Positions 8,130-18,001 of a DNA stretch of 64,000 bases are shown here, in pieces. The notes beneath the pieces are model-generated. The model did not search any database and was not told where the DNA came from. It saw nothing but the letters and a program-made list of their open reading frames with translations. Within the stretch, counting starts at the first letter, position 1. Every line of letters begins with the position of its first letter. The DNA comes from Paracidovorax citrulli (lineage in GTDB: Bacteria; Pseudomonadota; Gammaproteobacteria; Burkholderiales; Burkholderiaceae_C): assembly GCF_900100305.1 (NCBI RefSeq), contig NZ_FNEY01000021.1, positions 1 through 64,000 of the forward strand, written 5' to 3'. The position numbers and the translations under genes are program-made.

Positions 8130-9100
8130 GCGCTGCGCAACCCCTCGGCCACGGTCGGATACCGCAGCCGCACCCGCAATTCCTTCGCGAGCCGCGTGGC
8201 ATCGAGCCGGCGCGATTCGCTCATGAAGCTGAGCAGCATCGGCGAGAGTTCTTCGCCGGCCTGGGCGCGCGTGATCCTGCGCGGGCGCGGCAGGCCGTAC
8301 AGGTCTGCGGCCAGGTCGAAGTAATCGCCCATCTTCAGACCACTCGCGTCGCTTACGTGATAGATGCGCTGCGCACGCCCCCGCCACAGGGCGGCCACGC
8401 ACGCGCGGGCGAGGTCGTCGGCATGAATGTGATTGGTATGCACGTCGTCCTCGCGCACCAGCGCGGGCGTGCCGCGGCGCAGCCGTGCCTCGGGCGTGCC
8501 GCCCTCGCGATCGGGCGCATAGATGCCGGGAATGCGCAGCACGCTCGCGCGCACGCCCGCCCGGCCCAGGTGGCGCACCGCGCGCTCGGCGTTCACGCGG
8601 CGCCGGGCCCGCGGCGTGGCGGGCGCGACGGGCCGCGTCTCGGGCACGCGCGCGCCGCCGCAGTCGCCATAGACGCCGCTGGTCGAGCCGTACACCAGTG
8701 CGCGCGGCAGGCTGCGTAGCCGCAGCACGCGCGCCAGGGCCACGGTGCGGGGGTCGGTCCACCATGCGGTGCCCGCATCGCGCTCGCCGGGCGGCGGCGC
8801 CAGGTGCAGCACGCGCGTGGCGAGGCCAGCGAGGCGCCGCAGGGTGCGCACGTCGTCCAGATCACCCACGAGCGGCACGGTGCCGGCCGCGCGCAGTCCG
8901 GCCATGCGCGCGGGGGTGGAGGTCAGCGCCAGGACGCGCGGCCGTGGCGCGCCCTGGCCGGCCTGCAGCGCGCGCACGGCGCGCAGGCCCACGTCGCCGC
9001 AGCCGACGACCAGCACACGTTCACGGCGGAAACGCGCCGGCAGCGCGCCGAGGGGGTTCAGGTTTGAGGGCAAAATCCAGATCCGGCAACGAAGAGACAC
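8126..9100 (-). CDS. NAD(P)-binding SDR-fold protein (YeeZ-like epimerase)
   Basis: A protein of up to 324 residues with an extended-SDR Rossmann fold: VLVVGCGDVGLRAVRAL near the N-terminus is the dinucleotide-binding loop, ALVYGSTSGVYGD carries the Ser/Tyr region, and HTNHIHADDLARACVAAL is the substrate-domain motif of nucleoside-sugar epimerase relatives. It overlaps the 3' end of the DUF4124 gene by four bases in convergent orientation. The start is uncertain: 9100 is a GTG, and the real start may be a nearer GTG or TTG about 15-28 codons in, because the first 25 residues do not belong to the fold. Substrate unknown; YeeZ-type proteins have no proven reaction. Confidence 0.8.
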   Translation of the reverse strand: MSLRCRIWILPSNLNPLGALPARFRRERVLVVGCGDVGLRAVRALQAGQGAPRPRVLALTSTPARMAGLRAAGTVPLVGDLDDVRTLRRLAGLATRVLHLAPPPGERDAGTAWWTDPRTVALARVLRLRSLPRALVYGSTSGVYGDCGGARVPETRPVAPATPRARRRVNAERAVRHLGRAGVRASVLRIPGIYAPDREGGTPEARLRRGTPALVREDDVHTNHIHADDLARACVAALWRGRAQRIYHVSDASGLKMGDYFDLAADLYGLPRPRRITRAQAGEELSPMLLSFMSESRRLDATRLAKELRVRLRYPTVAEGLRSA

Positions 9101-9117
9101 GCAAGGATAACGACCCC

Positions 9118-10191
9118 ATGAACACCGCAGCGACGGCCGCAGCCTCCCACCAGATCACCGTGCAGCCCAGCGGCCGTGCCTTCACCGCCCAGGCCGGCGA
9201 AACCCTGCTGGGCGCTGCCATCCGCAGCGGCGTGGGCCTGCCCTACGGCTGCAAGGACGGCGCCTGCGGTTCCTGCAAATGCCGCAAGCTGAGCGGTTCG
9301 GTGGTGCACGGCGAACACCAGTCCAAGGCCTTGACGCCCGAGGAGGCCGACGCGGGCTTCGTGCTCACCTGCTGCGCCCAGCCGCTCACCGACGTGGTGC
9401 TGGAATCGCGCCAGGTGACCGACGAGAGCGCCTACCCGGTCAAGAAGATGCCCGTGCGCGTCTCCACGCTCACGCGCGCGTCGCACGACGTGATGGTGGT
9501 GCGGCTGCAGTTGCCCGCCGCCGACACGTTCCGCTACCACGCGGGCCAGTACGTCGAGTTCATCCTCAAGGACGGTGCGCGCCGCGCCTATTCGATGGCC
9601 TGCGCGCCGCACACGCAGGAGGAGGCGCCGGGCATCGAGCTGCACATCCGGCACATGCCGGGCGGCCGTTTCACCGACCATGTGTTCGGCGCCATGAAGG
9701 AAAAGGAAATCCTGCGCGTGGAAGGCCCCTTCGGCAGCTTCTTCTTGCGCGAGGACAGCACCAAGCCGATCATCCTGCTCGCCTCGGGCACGGGCTTCGC
9801 GCCGGTGAAGGCGCTCATCGAGCAACTGCGCTTCAAGGGCATCGACCGGCCCGCCACGCTGTACTGGGGCGGCCGCCGCCCGGCGGACCTGTACATGGAC
9901 GCCTGGGTGCGGGAGCGCCTGGCGGACATGCCTCAGCTGCGCTACGTACCGGTGGTGTCGAACGCGCTGCCGGAAGACGGATGGACGGGCCGTACCGGCT
10001 TCGTGCACCAGGCGGTGATGGACGACCACGCCGATCTGTCGGGCCACCAGGTGTATGCCTGCGGCGCGCCCGTGGTGGTGGAGTCGGCGCGCAAGGCGTA
10101 CAGCGCCGAGCGCGGGCTGCCGCCGGAGGAGTTCTACGCGGACGCCTTCACGTCCGAGGCCGACAAGCACGGCGATACCGTCGCCGCCTGA
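9118..10191 (+). CDS. ferredoxin-NAD(P)H-type flavin reductase (CDP-6-deoxy-delta-3,4-glucoseen reductase-like)
   Basis: A 357-residue fusion of a plant-type [2Fe-2S] ferredoxin domain (about 10-95) and a FAD/NAD(P)-binding reductase. The cluster ligands are visible as CKDGACGSCKC and a fourth Cys in LTCCAQ. The FAD-binding RAYSMAC, the GTGFAP nucleotide loop and the C-terminal VYACGAP are all present. Proteins of this architecture pass electrons from NAD(P)H to the iron-sulfur cluster and then to a partner oxygenase or dehydratase. No partner lies nearby, so the physiological role is open; the database name comes from AscD-type enzymes. A GCAAAAT -10 hexamer at 9070-9076 and AAGGA before the ATG support the start. 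Confidence 0.88.
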   Translation: MNTAATAAASHQITVQPSGRAFTAQAGETLLGAAIRSGVGLPYGCKDGACGSCKCRKLSGSVVHGEHQSKALTPEEADAGFVLTCCAQPLTDVVLESRQVTDESAYPVKKMPVRVSTLTRASHDVMVVRLQLPAADTFRYHAGQYVEFILKDGARRAYSMACAPHTQEEAPGIELHIRHMPGGRFTDHVFGAMKEKEILRVEGPFGSFFLREDSTKPIILLASGTGFAPVKALIEQLRFKGIDRPATLYWGGRRPADLYMDAWVRERLADMPQLRYVPVVSNALPEDGWTGRTGFVHQAVMDDHADLSGHQVYACGAPVVVESARKAYSAERGLPPEEFYADAFTSEADKHGDTVAA

Positions 10192-10242
10192 GCGGCGCCT
10201 GCTTCGGCGGCTCCCGACAGGGGCCGGGCCGGCCGATGCGGA

Positions 10243-10590
10243 TCAGCCCATCGCACGGCACAGGTCGGCGCAGCGCCGGCACATCGCTGCGCAGGCCTGG
10301 CAATGCGCCATGTCGTGCCGGGAACATTCGTTGGCGCAGGCGTCGCACAGGCGGGCACAGAGCGCGCAGATTTCGTAGGCATGCGCGCTCTCGCGTGCCA
10401 TGGCGCCGGCGGCCACGCGGCACAGGGCCGCGCAGTCCATGTCGAGCGCGATGCAGCGCACCATGTGGCGCGGCTCGGGCTCGCGCAGGCAGGACGCTGC
10501 GCAGGTGTCGCATGCATCGGCGCAGTCGTTGCAGGCACGGATGCAATCGGCGTAGCGGGACGGGGGAAGCGTGTTCTGGGATGTCTGCAT
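10243..10590 (-). CDS. Cys-rich four-helix-bundle copper-binding protein
   Basis: A 115-residue protein with about 20 cysteines in CxxxC and CxxC spacing along four predicted helices (CIRACNDCADACDTCAASC, then CALCARLCDACANEC and further pairs). This matches the DUF326 / copper storage protein (Csp) family, in which the Cys side chains line the bundle and hold many Cu(I) ions. No signal peptide is visible, so it is probably a cytosolic Csp3-like protein that buffers copper. Start chosen at 10590 with GGAGATC upstream; the longer frame to 10776 overlaps the divergent gene's promoter. It is a single-gene unit; no copper regulator is adjacent. Confidence 0.88.
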   Translation of the reverse strand: MQTSQNTLPPSRYADCIRACNDCADACDTCAASCLREPEPRHMVRCIALDMDCAALCRVAAGAMARESAHAYEICALCARLCDACANECSRHDMAHCQACAAMCRRCADLCRAMG

Positions 10591-10784
10591 GCAGGATCTC
10601 CGGGAAGGGGATGCGGCCTGGGGCCGATGGACGCGGGCGGCGCTACGTGCGGGCGGCGGGCCCGGCAGCCGAGCGCCGCGGCGCTCGATATGTCCTTTAT
10701 AGAAATCGCCGCAAGGTGATGCTGTAGGACACCGCACCGAAGCTCCCGGCGTCGGACGCGCGGTTTTTCTGCACAATGGCGGCC

Positions 10785-11768
10785 ATGACGCACCGCAGAC
10801 ACTTCCTTCTCTCGGCGACGGCTGCCGCCGCCTGTGTTTCCCCCCTGGCGCTGGCCCAGGCCCCCGCGCACGACGCTCCCATCCGGCTGATCGTTCCCTA
10901 CGCTCCGGGCGGCCCGCTCGATGCCACCGCCCGGCTGCTGGCCGAGCGCGTGCGCGACTCGCTGGGCACGGTGATCATCGACAACAAGGCCGGCGCCGGT
11001 GGCAACATCGGCGCGGATGCCGTGGCCAAGGCGGCTCCGGACGGCCTCACCATCGGGCTGGCGGCCACCGCCACGCACGCCGTGAACCCCTGGCTCTACA
11101 GCCGCATGCCCTACGACGCGGCCAAGGATTTCACGGGTATCACGCAGATGGTCCGCGTGCCCAACGTGCTGGTGATGAACGCGGCCAAGGCCGAGCAGCT
11201 GAAGATCAACACCCTGGCCGACCTCATCGCCTACGCCAAGGCCAACCCGGCCAAGCTGAACTACGGCAGCGGCGGCAACGGCAGCGCGGGCCACCTGGCC
11301 GGCGAGATGTTCAAGCAACGCGCCGGCATCTTCGCGCTGCACATTCCCTACCGCGGCGCGAGCCCGGCGCAGCTGGCGCTGCTCGCCGGCGAGGTGGACT
11401 TCAACATCGACAACCTCGCCGCCGCGGCCCCGAACATCCGCGCGGGCAAGATCAAGGCGCTGGCCGTGACCTCGCTGCAGCCGTCGCCGATGCTGCCGGG
11501 CGTGCCTCCGCTGTCGGACACGTTCAAGGGCTTTTCCATCGACACCTGGTGGGGACTGGTCGCTCCCGCGGCCACGCCCCGTCCGGTGATCGCCAAACTC
11601 AACAAGGCTTTCGTTGCGGCACTGAACGCCCCGGAAACCAAGGCCCGCTTCACCGCGCTCATGGCCGAGCCGGTGTCTTCCACGCCCGAGCAGTTCGATG
11701 CCTTCATGGCATCCGAGCGCGCCAAGTACCAGCAGGTGGTCAAGGCGTCCGGCGCGAAGGTGGACTAG
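10785..11768 (+). CDS. tripartite tricarboxylate transporter (Bug) substrate-binding protein
   Basis: A 327-residue periplasmic binding protein of the Bug/TctC type. Twin Arg followed by a hydrophobic stretch (HRRHFLLSATAAAA) gives a Tat- or Sec-like signal peptide, then PIRLIVPYAPGGPLDATARLL, the family's ligand loop that captures a carboxylate, and DNKAGAGGNIGADAVAKA. No TctA/TctB membrane genes lie nearby, which is common for the many orphan Bug proteins of this family. The ATG at 10785 is preferred to one at 10776 because the latter sits inside a GCACAAT -10 hexamer (10771-10777); transcription would then start at or next to 10785, giving a leaderless message. The 3' end overlaps folK by 29 bases in convergent orientation. 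Confidence 0.88.
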   Translation: MTHRRHFLLSATAAAACVSPLALAQAPAHDAPIRLIVPYAPGGPLDATARLLAERVRDSLGTVIIDNKAGAGGNIGADAVAKAAPDGLTIGLAATATHAVNPWLYSRMPYDAAKDFTGITQMVRVPNVLVMNAAKAEQLKINTLADLIAYAKANPAKLNYGSGGNGSAGHLAGEMFKQRAGIFALHIPYRGASPAQLALLAGEVDFNIDNLAAAAPNIRAGKIKALAVTSLQPSPMLPGVPPLSDTFKGFSIDTWWGLVAPAATPRPVIAKLNKAFVAALNAPETKARFTALMAEPVSSTPEQFDAFMASERAKYQQVVKASGAKVD

Positions 11769-12273
11769 GGCTCCAGCCGGGTCCGGCGGCCACTTCCACG
11801 CGCTGGCCTGCCACGCGTTCGAGTGCAGCGGCCGGCACCCGCTGTGGCGCCACTTCCGCCAGGGGCCGCAGCACGAAGGCCCGCTCGTCCGCACGCGGAT
11901 GCGGCACCAGCAGGCGCGGCGATGCGATGCGCGCGCCGCCATAGAAGAGCAGGTCGAGATCCAGCGTGCGCGGCGCGTTGCGGTAGGGGCGCTCTCGCCC
12001 CGCATCGGCCTCGATGACCAGGAGCGCATCCAGCAAGGCCGGGGCTGTCAGTCCGGTGGACACCAGCGCCACGGCATTCAGGTAATCCGGGCCCTGCGCA
12101 TCCACCGGAGCGCTCGCATACAGCGACGACACCGCCTGCAGGCACGTGGACGGCAGTCCGGCCAGCGCGGCCACGGCCCCGGCCAGCGCGGCCCGGGCAT
12201 CCCCGAGATTGGCGCCCAGACCGATGCCGGCCAGGACCGGCTCCCGGGACACGCCCATGGCCGTCCCGGGCAT
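11740..12273 (-). CDS. folK: 2-amino-4-hydroxy-6-hydroxymethyldihydropteridine pyrophosphokinase
   Basis: A 177-residue HPPK, which transfers pyrophosphate from ATP to 6-hydroxymethyl-7,8-dihydropterin in folate synthesis. The motifs are in order: GIGLGANLGD near the start, the pterin- and ATP-binding ERPYRNAPRTLDLDLLFYGG in the middle, and VPHPRADERAFVLRPLAEVAP near the end. Length is slightly above the usual 160. Its ATG shares one base with the pcnB stop (TGATG), so it is translationally coupled to pcnB, the same pcnB-folK order seen in many proteobacteria. The C-terminus reads through the end of the convergent Bug gene. Confidence 0.93.
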   Translation of the reverse strand: MPGTAMGVSREPVLAGIGLGANLGDARAALAGAVAALAGLPSTCLQAVSSLYASAPVDAQGPDYLNAVALVSTGLTAPALLDALLVIEADAGRERPYRNAPRTLDLDLLFYGGARIASPRLLVPHPRADERAFVLRPLAEVAPQRVPAAALERVAGQRVEVAAGPGWSPSPPSRRTP

Positions 12274-13865
12274 CAGGCGTCGGGTGCGCCCTGCGGCGCG
12301 CCATCGCCCCCGCCCGCAGGCTTGCGGCGGCGCCGACGGCGCTTCTTCACGGCACCAGAATCGCCGGCATTGCCTTCGGCGCCATCGTCGCCGGCGGGCG
12401 CCTGCGGCGCATCATCGGCGGCGGGCGCGCCCTCCTGCGGCACCGGCTTGGGCACGCGGCGCACCACGGGCTGGTTCTTGCGCTGGCGCTGCTTCTGCTC
12501 CTCGCGCACCTGGTCGATCATGTCCTCCCGGCGGGCTTCATCGGCCAGCTGGAACTCCTGCCACCAGTCGGCCAGGGCCTCGTCGATCTCGCCCACATCG
12601 GCGCGCAGCCGCAGGAAGTCGAAGCCCGCGCGGAAGCGCAGGTGCGTGACCATGCTGAATGGCGTGGTGCCCACGCGCTTCTCGAAGCGCGGCTGCATGA
12701 CCCAGATCTCGCGCATGTCGGCGGCCAGCTTGCCGCGGCCGGACACATCGCCGATGCGCTGGTCGAACACGTCGTCGATCGCGCCCTGCAGCGCCGGGAA
12801 CGGATGCTCGCGCTGCGCGAGGCGGCGGTCCCATTGCGTCTTCACGTCCTGCCAGAGCACGCAGGCGAGCAGGAAGCTCGGCGCGACCGGCTTGCCCTCG
12901 CCCACGCGGCGGTCGGTGTCGGCCAGCGCGGCGCTCACGAAGGACGTGCCGGCCCGCTCCACCACCACGTCCAGCAGCGGGTAGATACCGGTGGCGAGGC
13001 CCAGCTTCCTGAGCTGCTCGATCGTGGCGATGGCATGGCCCGTCTGCAGCAGCTTGAGCATCTCGTCGAACATGCGGCTCTGCGGCACGTCGGCCAGCAG
13101 CGCCTGCGACTCCACCAGCGGCGCCGCGGTCTTGGGCTCGATCGTGAAGCCGACACCGGCGAGCTTGGCCGCGAAGCGCACGGCGCGGATGATGCGCACC
13201 GGGTCTTCGCGGTAGCGCGTGGCCGGGTCGCCGATCATGCGGATCACCTTCTTGCGCGCGTCCTGGATGCCCTTGTGGTAGTCCACCACCACCTGCGTGG
13301 CCGGGTCGTAGTACATCGCGTTGATGGTGAAGTCGCGGCGGGTGGCGTCCTCGTCCTGCGGGCCCCAGACGTTGTCGCGCAGCACGCGGCCGCTGGCGTC
13401 CACGGCGTGCTGCATGCCCGCCAGAGCGGCCCTGGAGGTCTTCTCGTTGCCGCTGACCTGCTCGGCCGCGGCATTGTCGAGATAGGCGCGGAAGGTGGAG
13501 ACCTCGATCACCTCGTGCTCGCGGCCGCGGCCGTGCACCACGTGCACGATGCGGAAGCGCTTGCCGATGATGAAGGCCCGGCGGAACAGGCCCTTGACCT
13601 GTTCCGGCGTGGCGTTGGTGGCCACGTCGAAGTCCTTGGGCTTGAGGCCCAGCAGCAGGTCGCGCACGGCGCCGCCGACGATGTAGGCCTCGTAGCCGGC
13701 CTGCTGCAGCGTGCGCACCACCTCGGTGGCGCGGCGGTCCACGAGTTCCGGGTCGATACCGTGCACGGAGGCGGGCACGTCCTCGCGCTTGCCGAAGCGG
13801 TGTTTCCCACGGCCCGTGCCCGGCGCGGCCTTGCCGAGCAGCTTGTCGATGAACTTCTTGATCAT
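12273..13865 (-). CDS. pcnB: poly(A) polymerase I
   Basis: A 530-residue nucleotidyltransferase that adds 3' poly(A) tails to RNA and so speeds decay. The start MIKKFIDKLLG at 13865 overlaps the previous gene by ATGA. Residues about 55-75 hold the YIVGGAVRDLLLG block and the catalytic DFDVAT pair of aspartates; TRRDFTINAM and GDPATRYREDPVRIIRAVRF mark the head and RNA-binding neck. The last 70 residues are disordered, starting Pro/Ala/Asp-rich and ending in a run of Lys/Arg (KKRRRRRRK), a basic tail that probably binds RNA; it is longer than in E. coli PAP I. Part of a leftward run HAD hydrolase - pcnB - folK. Confidence 0.95.
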   Translation of the reverse strand: MIKKFIDKLLGKAAPGTGRGKHRFGKREDVPASVHGIDPELVDRRATEVVRTLQQAGYEAYIVGGAVRDLLLGLKPKDFDVATNATPEQVKGLFRRAFIIGKRFRIVHVVHGRGREHEVIEVSTFRAYLDNAAAEQVSGNEKTSRAALAGMQHAVDASGRVLRDNVWGPQDEDATRRDFTINAMYYDPATQVVVDYHKGIQDARKKVIRMIGDPATRYREDPVRIIRAVRFAAKLAGVGFTIEPKTAAPLVESQALLADVPQSRMFDEMLKLLQTGHAIATIEQLRKLGLATGIYPLLDVVVERAGTSFVSAALADTDRRVGEGKPVAPSFLLACVLWQDVKTQWDRRLAQREHPFPALQGAIDDVFDQRIGDVSGRGKLAADMREIWVMQPRFEKRVGTTPFSMVTHLRFRAGFDFLRLRADVGEIDEALADWWQEFQLADEARREDMIDQVREEQKQRQRKNQPVVRRVPKPVPQEGAPAADDAPQAPAGDDGAEGNAGDSGAVKKRRRRRRKPAGGGDGAPQGAPDA

Positions 13866-14575
13866 GGTGTTGGCGTAGAAAACAGGTCCAGGATGCGCCA
13901 GCCGCGCTGCTGCGCCAGTGCGCGCAGGCGGGGGTCGGGGTTGGTGGCGACGGGATGGTCGACTTTTTCGAGCAGGGGCACGTCGTTCATGGAATCGCTG
14001 TAGAAAGTGCTTTCCACATCGCTCCAGGTCCAGCCGCGGGCGGACAGCCATTGTTCCATGCGCTGCACCTTGCCTTCGCGCATGGAGGGCACACCGCGGA
14101 TGCAGCCGGTGATCCAGCCGCTCCCGTCGCGCTCGAGCTCCACGGCCAGCAGTTGTTCCACGCCCAGGGCCTGCGCGATCGGGGCGGTGACGAACTCGTT
14201 GGTGGCCGTGATGATCACGACCTCGTCGCCTGCGCCCTGGTGGGTACGCAGCAGGTCGAGCGCCTGCGGCAGGATGGCCGGGCCGATGACCTCGCGCATG
14301 AACTGCGCGTGCGCCGCCGCGGCCGCCTCGGGCCCGTGCCGGCGCGCCGCATCCACCGCGAAGCGCACATAGTCGTGCACATTCAGCGTGCCGGCCACGT
14401 AGTGGTCGTAGAACTCCTTGTTGCGGCGCCCGAATTCGGTGCGGTCGTTCCAGCCGATGCGGATGGTGAACTCGCCCCACTCGTAGTCGGAGTCGAGCGG
14501 CAAAAGCGTGTGGTCCAGGTCGAAGAGCGCGAGCCGGGGGCGGCGATCTGGGGAGGCCGGAGTGTCGGGGGTCAT
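13862..14575 (-). CDS. HAD-IB family phosphatase (SerB-like)
   Basis: A 237-residue haloacid-dehalogenase-fold hydrolase. Motif I is ALFDLDHTLLPLDSD with both catalytic aspartates, motif II is VIITATNEF, and motif IV is FYSDSMNDVPLL near the end. The helical cap between motifs I and II makes it subclass IB, the group of phosphoserine phosphatase and related enzymes. Substrate cannot be read from the sequence; relatives beside pcnB in betaproteobacteria are annotated as HAD-IB family hydrolases and act on small phosphoesters. Its stop overlaps the pcnB start by four bases, so the two are coupled. Confidence 0.9.
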   Translation of the reverse strand: MTPDTPASPDRRPRLALFDLDHTLLPLDSDYEWGEFTIRIGWNDRTEFGRRNKEFYDHYVAGTLNVHDYVRFAVDAARRHGPEAAAAAHAQFMREVIGPAILPQALDLLRTHQGAGDEVVIITATNEFVTAPIAQALGVEQLLAVELERDGSGWITGCIRGVPSMREGKVQRMEQWLSARGWTWSDVESTFYSDSMNDVPLLEKVDHPVATNPDPRLRALAQQRGWRILDLFSTPTP

Positions 14576-14629
14576 GCGGGCATTCGGTGCGAAGGGGAAC
14601 TAAGCGTCGTCGGCAGCGGCGTCGGCCCG

Positions 14630-15340
14630 CTATTCGGATTCCAGCATGGTCTTGAGCAGGGGGATCGTGATGGCCCGCTGCGTGCGCAGCGCGAAACTGT
14701 CGAGCTGGTCGAGCAACTGCATGAGGCTGCCCAGGTCGCGCGAGAAGCGGCCCAGCATGTAGTTCACCACGTCGTCGCCCAGGGCGATGCCGCGGGCGTC
14801 GGCTTCCTGCCGCAGCACCGCGCGGCGCTCGGTTTCGTCCAGCAGGTGCAATTGGAATATGTGGCCCCAGCCCAGGCGCGTGCGCAGGTCGTCGCGCAGC
14901 GGCAGGTCCGCGGGCGGCAGTTCGCCGGCGGCCAGCACCCAGCGCGGCGCGCCGACGGCGGGGCTGATGGCGTTGATGAACCAATTGAACGCCGCGGCCT
15001 GCTGGGCGGTGGAATACAGGTGCACCTCGTCGAGCAGCACGGCGGACCAGCGCTCGTCGAAGGCCGTGGGCAGCATCACCGACGCGTCGAGCCAGCCCAC
15101 CGTGCAGCCCTGTTCGCGCAGCGCCTCGCGCACGGCTTCGAGCAGGTGGGTTTTGCCGCTGCCCGACTCGCCCCAGAGGTAGGTGGGAACCGGCGAGCGC
15201 ACCGGCGCCGCGCCCGAGGCCGCGTCCCCCTCCCCCACCGCGATGCGCAGATGCTGCAATGCCTGGGCGTTGGCGCCGGGAAAGAACCGCGCCAGCGTGG
15301 GTCCGGTGGACAGGCCGATGTCGAGCGCGAGCTGCTTCAT
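14630..15340 (-). CDS. hda: DnaA-like regulatory inactivator Hda
   Basis: A 236-residue AAA+ protein related to the ATPase domain of DnaA. With the beta clamp it stimulates hydrolysis of ATP by DnaA and so prevents re-initiation. The N-terminus [16 protein letters not shown] carries a QLALDI clamp-binding motif, a hallmark of Hda. Walker A is [11 protein letters not shown] and the Walker B region is [10 protein letters not shown]. The start at 15340 fits this clamp motif; the longer frame is Arg-rich shadow. It lies upstream of the HAD-pcnB-folK run with a gap of 54 bases and may be co-transcribed with it. Confidence 0.93.
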   Translation of the reverse strand: MKQLALDIGLSTGPTLARFFPGANAQALQHLRIAVGEGDAASGAAPVRSPVPTYLWGESGSGKTHLLEAVREALREQGCTVGWLDASVMLPTAFDERWSAVLLDEVHLYSTAQQAAAFNWFINAISPAVGAPRWVLAAGELPPADLPLRDDLRTRLGWGHIFQLHLLDETERRAVLRQEADARGIALGDDVVNYMLGRFSRDLGSLMQLLDQLDSFALRTQRAITIPLLKTMLESE

Positions 15341-15720
15341 GGGAGCCCTTGCAGGCCGCCGGGTACGGCCACCGGCGCGCGGCGGGCCGGCGGCACGGGT
15401 GCGTGCACGGCGGTGGCGCGGAACGGGGAAAGCGGCAGCGGCATGGATGGAAAACGGACGAGGATCAGGGGCGGCAGGGTGCATGGCCACCGGCCGTGCG
15501 CACGCCGCAGGCCGTCCCGGCGACGCGCACCGGGGAAAGCGGCGAGGCCCGGCAGCCCGGGCAACCCGCGATTTTAGTCTGCTGCAGAGGCCGGCGCCGC
15601 CACGCACCGGCCACCCGGGGCGTGCACGGCCGAGGGGGCATTGGGCCGCGATGCCGGCGCGGCCTTAGAATCCGCGCGATCCGGCCCGCCCCGCGGCCCC
15701 CGCACCACACCATCGAGCCC
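15341..15720. promoter_or_regulatory. divergent region between hda and purM
   Basis: No coding sequence is convincing in these 380 very GC-rich bases. On the plus strand TAGAAT at 15666-15671 is a fair -10 for purM, giving a leader near 45 bases. On the minus strand TAAAAT (15575-15570) is a fair -10 for hda with a leader of more than 200 bases. I find no clear matching -35 hexamers, PurR-like palindrome or riboswitch. Confidence 0.4.
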
Positions 15721-16779
<1,059 letters not shown>

Positions 16780-16817
16780 TCCGCCAGCACATCCCACATC
16801 CCTTTTCGCGCCATCCC

Positions 16818-17876
16818 ATGGAGCCGCTTCCGACGGCCGACCCGGCCCCCGCCGCGCCGACGCGCGGCGTGCGTACCGCCAGCTACCTGCTGATGGGTGG
16901 CGCCCTGCTGCTCGTGATGTGGCAGGGCCTGCTGCCCGGCCTGATCTGCGCCTGCCTGGGCTTCCTGCTCACCCGCTGGCTCGCGCCACGGCTGGCCGGC
17001 GCCCTGCCCCGCGGCTGGCAGGCAGGCGGCCGCGCCTTTCGCTCGGGCCAGGTCGCGGCCGCCACGCTGGTGGGCATTGCGCCGCTGGTGCTGGTGGCGC
17101 TCGCAGCCACGCATTCGCGCACCTACATCGTGGAGGCGCCGCAGCAATACCGTGAGCTGCTCGACTTCCTCGCGCGCACCGTGCTGGAACTGCGGCAGAA
17201 GCTGCCGGCCGACATTGGCGCGCACCTGCCCGAGGGCGCCGCGGAAATCCAGCGCACCATCGCCGGCTACCTGGGCGCCAAGGCCGGCGCGCTGGCCCTG
17301 GCCGGGCGTGTCTGGCTGGCGGGCCTGCTGCATGCCTACGTGGGCCTGCTCATCGGCGCACTGGCCGCCGTTCGGCCGCTGGACGGTACACGCGGGCCGA
17401 TCGCGGTGGCGCTGGGCGAGCGCATCACCTACCTGGGCGACGCCTTCCGGCAGATCGTGGCGGCGCAGTTCTGGATCGCCACGTTCAACACCCTGCTCAC
17501 CGCGCTGTTCCTGCTGGCCATCCTGCCGCTGTGGGACCTGCGCCTGCCCTACACCCCCGCCCTCATCACGCTGACCTTCCTGGCGGGCCTGGTGCCGATC
17601 GTGGGCAACCTGCTGTGCAACGCGGTCATCACCATCGTGGGCCTGTCGGTTTCGCCGACCGCGGCCATCGCCTGCCTGGCCTTCCTGGTGCTGATCCACA
17701 AGGCCGAATACGTCATCAACGCGAAGGTGGTGGGCCAGCGCACGCACATGGGCGTGTGGGAGCTGCTGTCGGTGATGTTCGTGGCCGAGGCGGTATTCGG
17801 CCCTGCGGGGCTGGTGGCGGCGCCGCTCTTCTACGCCTACCTGAAGAAAGAGCTGGAAGCCGTGCGGCTGGTGTGA
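16818..17876 (+). CDS. AI-2E family transporter (PerM-like)
   Basis: A 352-residue inner-membrane protein with about seven to eight membrane segments: two near the N-terminus (residues 20-55), one near 80-100, then a soluble stretch (110-160) and the C-terminal cluster from 165 on. The block LAGLVPIVGNLLCNAVITIV and the following LVLIHKAEYVINAKVVG are the signature of the AI-2E/PerM family. Family members have been linked to export of autoinducer-2 (TqsA) or to Na+/H+ exchange, but most, including the form next to purM/hda, have no tested substrate. Probably co-transcribed with purM. Confidence 0.85.
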   Translation: MEPLPTADPAPAAPTRGVRTASYLLMGGALLLVMWQGLLPGLICACLGFLLTRWLAPRLAGALPRGWQAGGRAFRSGQVAAATLVGIAPLVLVALAATHSRTYIVEAPQQYRELLDFLARTVLELRQKLPADIGAHLPEGAAEIQRTIAGYLGAKAGALALAGRVWLAGLLHAYVGLLIGALAAVRPLDGTRGPIAVALGERITYLGDAFRQIVAAQFWIATFNTLLTALFLLAILPLWDLRLPYTPALITLTFLAGLVPIVGNLLCNAVITIVGLSVSPTAAIACLAFLVLIHKAEYVINAKVVGQRTHMGVWELLSVMFVAEAVFGPAGLVAAPLFYAYLKKELEAVRLV

Positions 17877-18001
17877 CGGCCACCACGCGCCGAAGCTTGT
17901 CCGGAATTGATCGGTACAGGTCCGCGCACGGCCGGACTTCCGGGCGGCCTGGCGGCACCATCAAGGCAATCGAAACACCCAACCGCCTACGGGAGATTGC
18001 C

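Noticed and set aside
15341-15720. A PurR-like operator or purine riboswitch before purM
   Set aside because: No fitting palindrome or conserved riboswitch core could be seen; only a -10-like hexamer is present.
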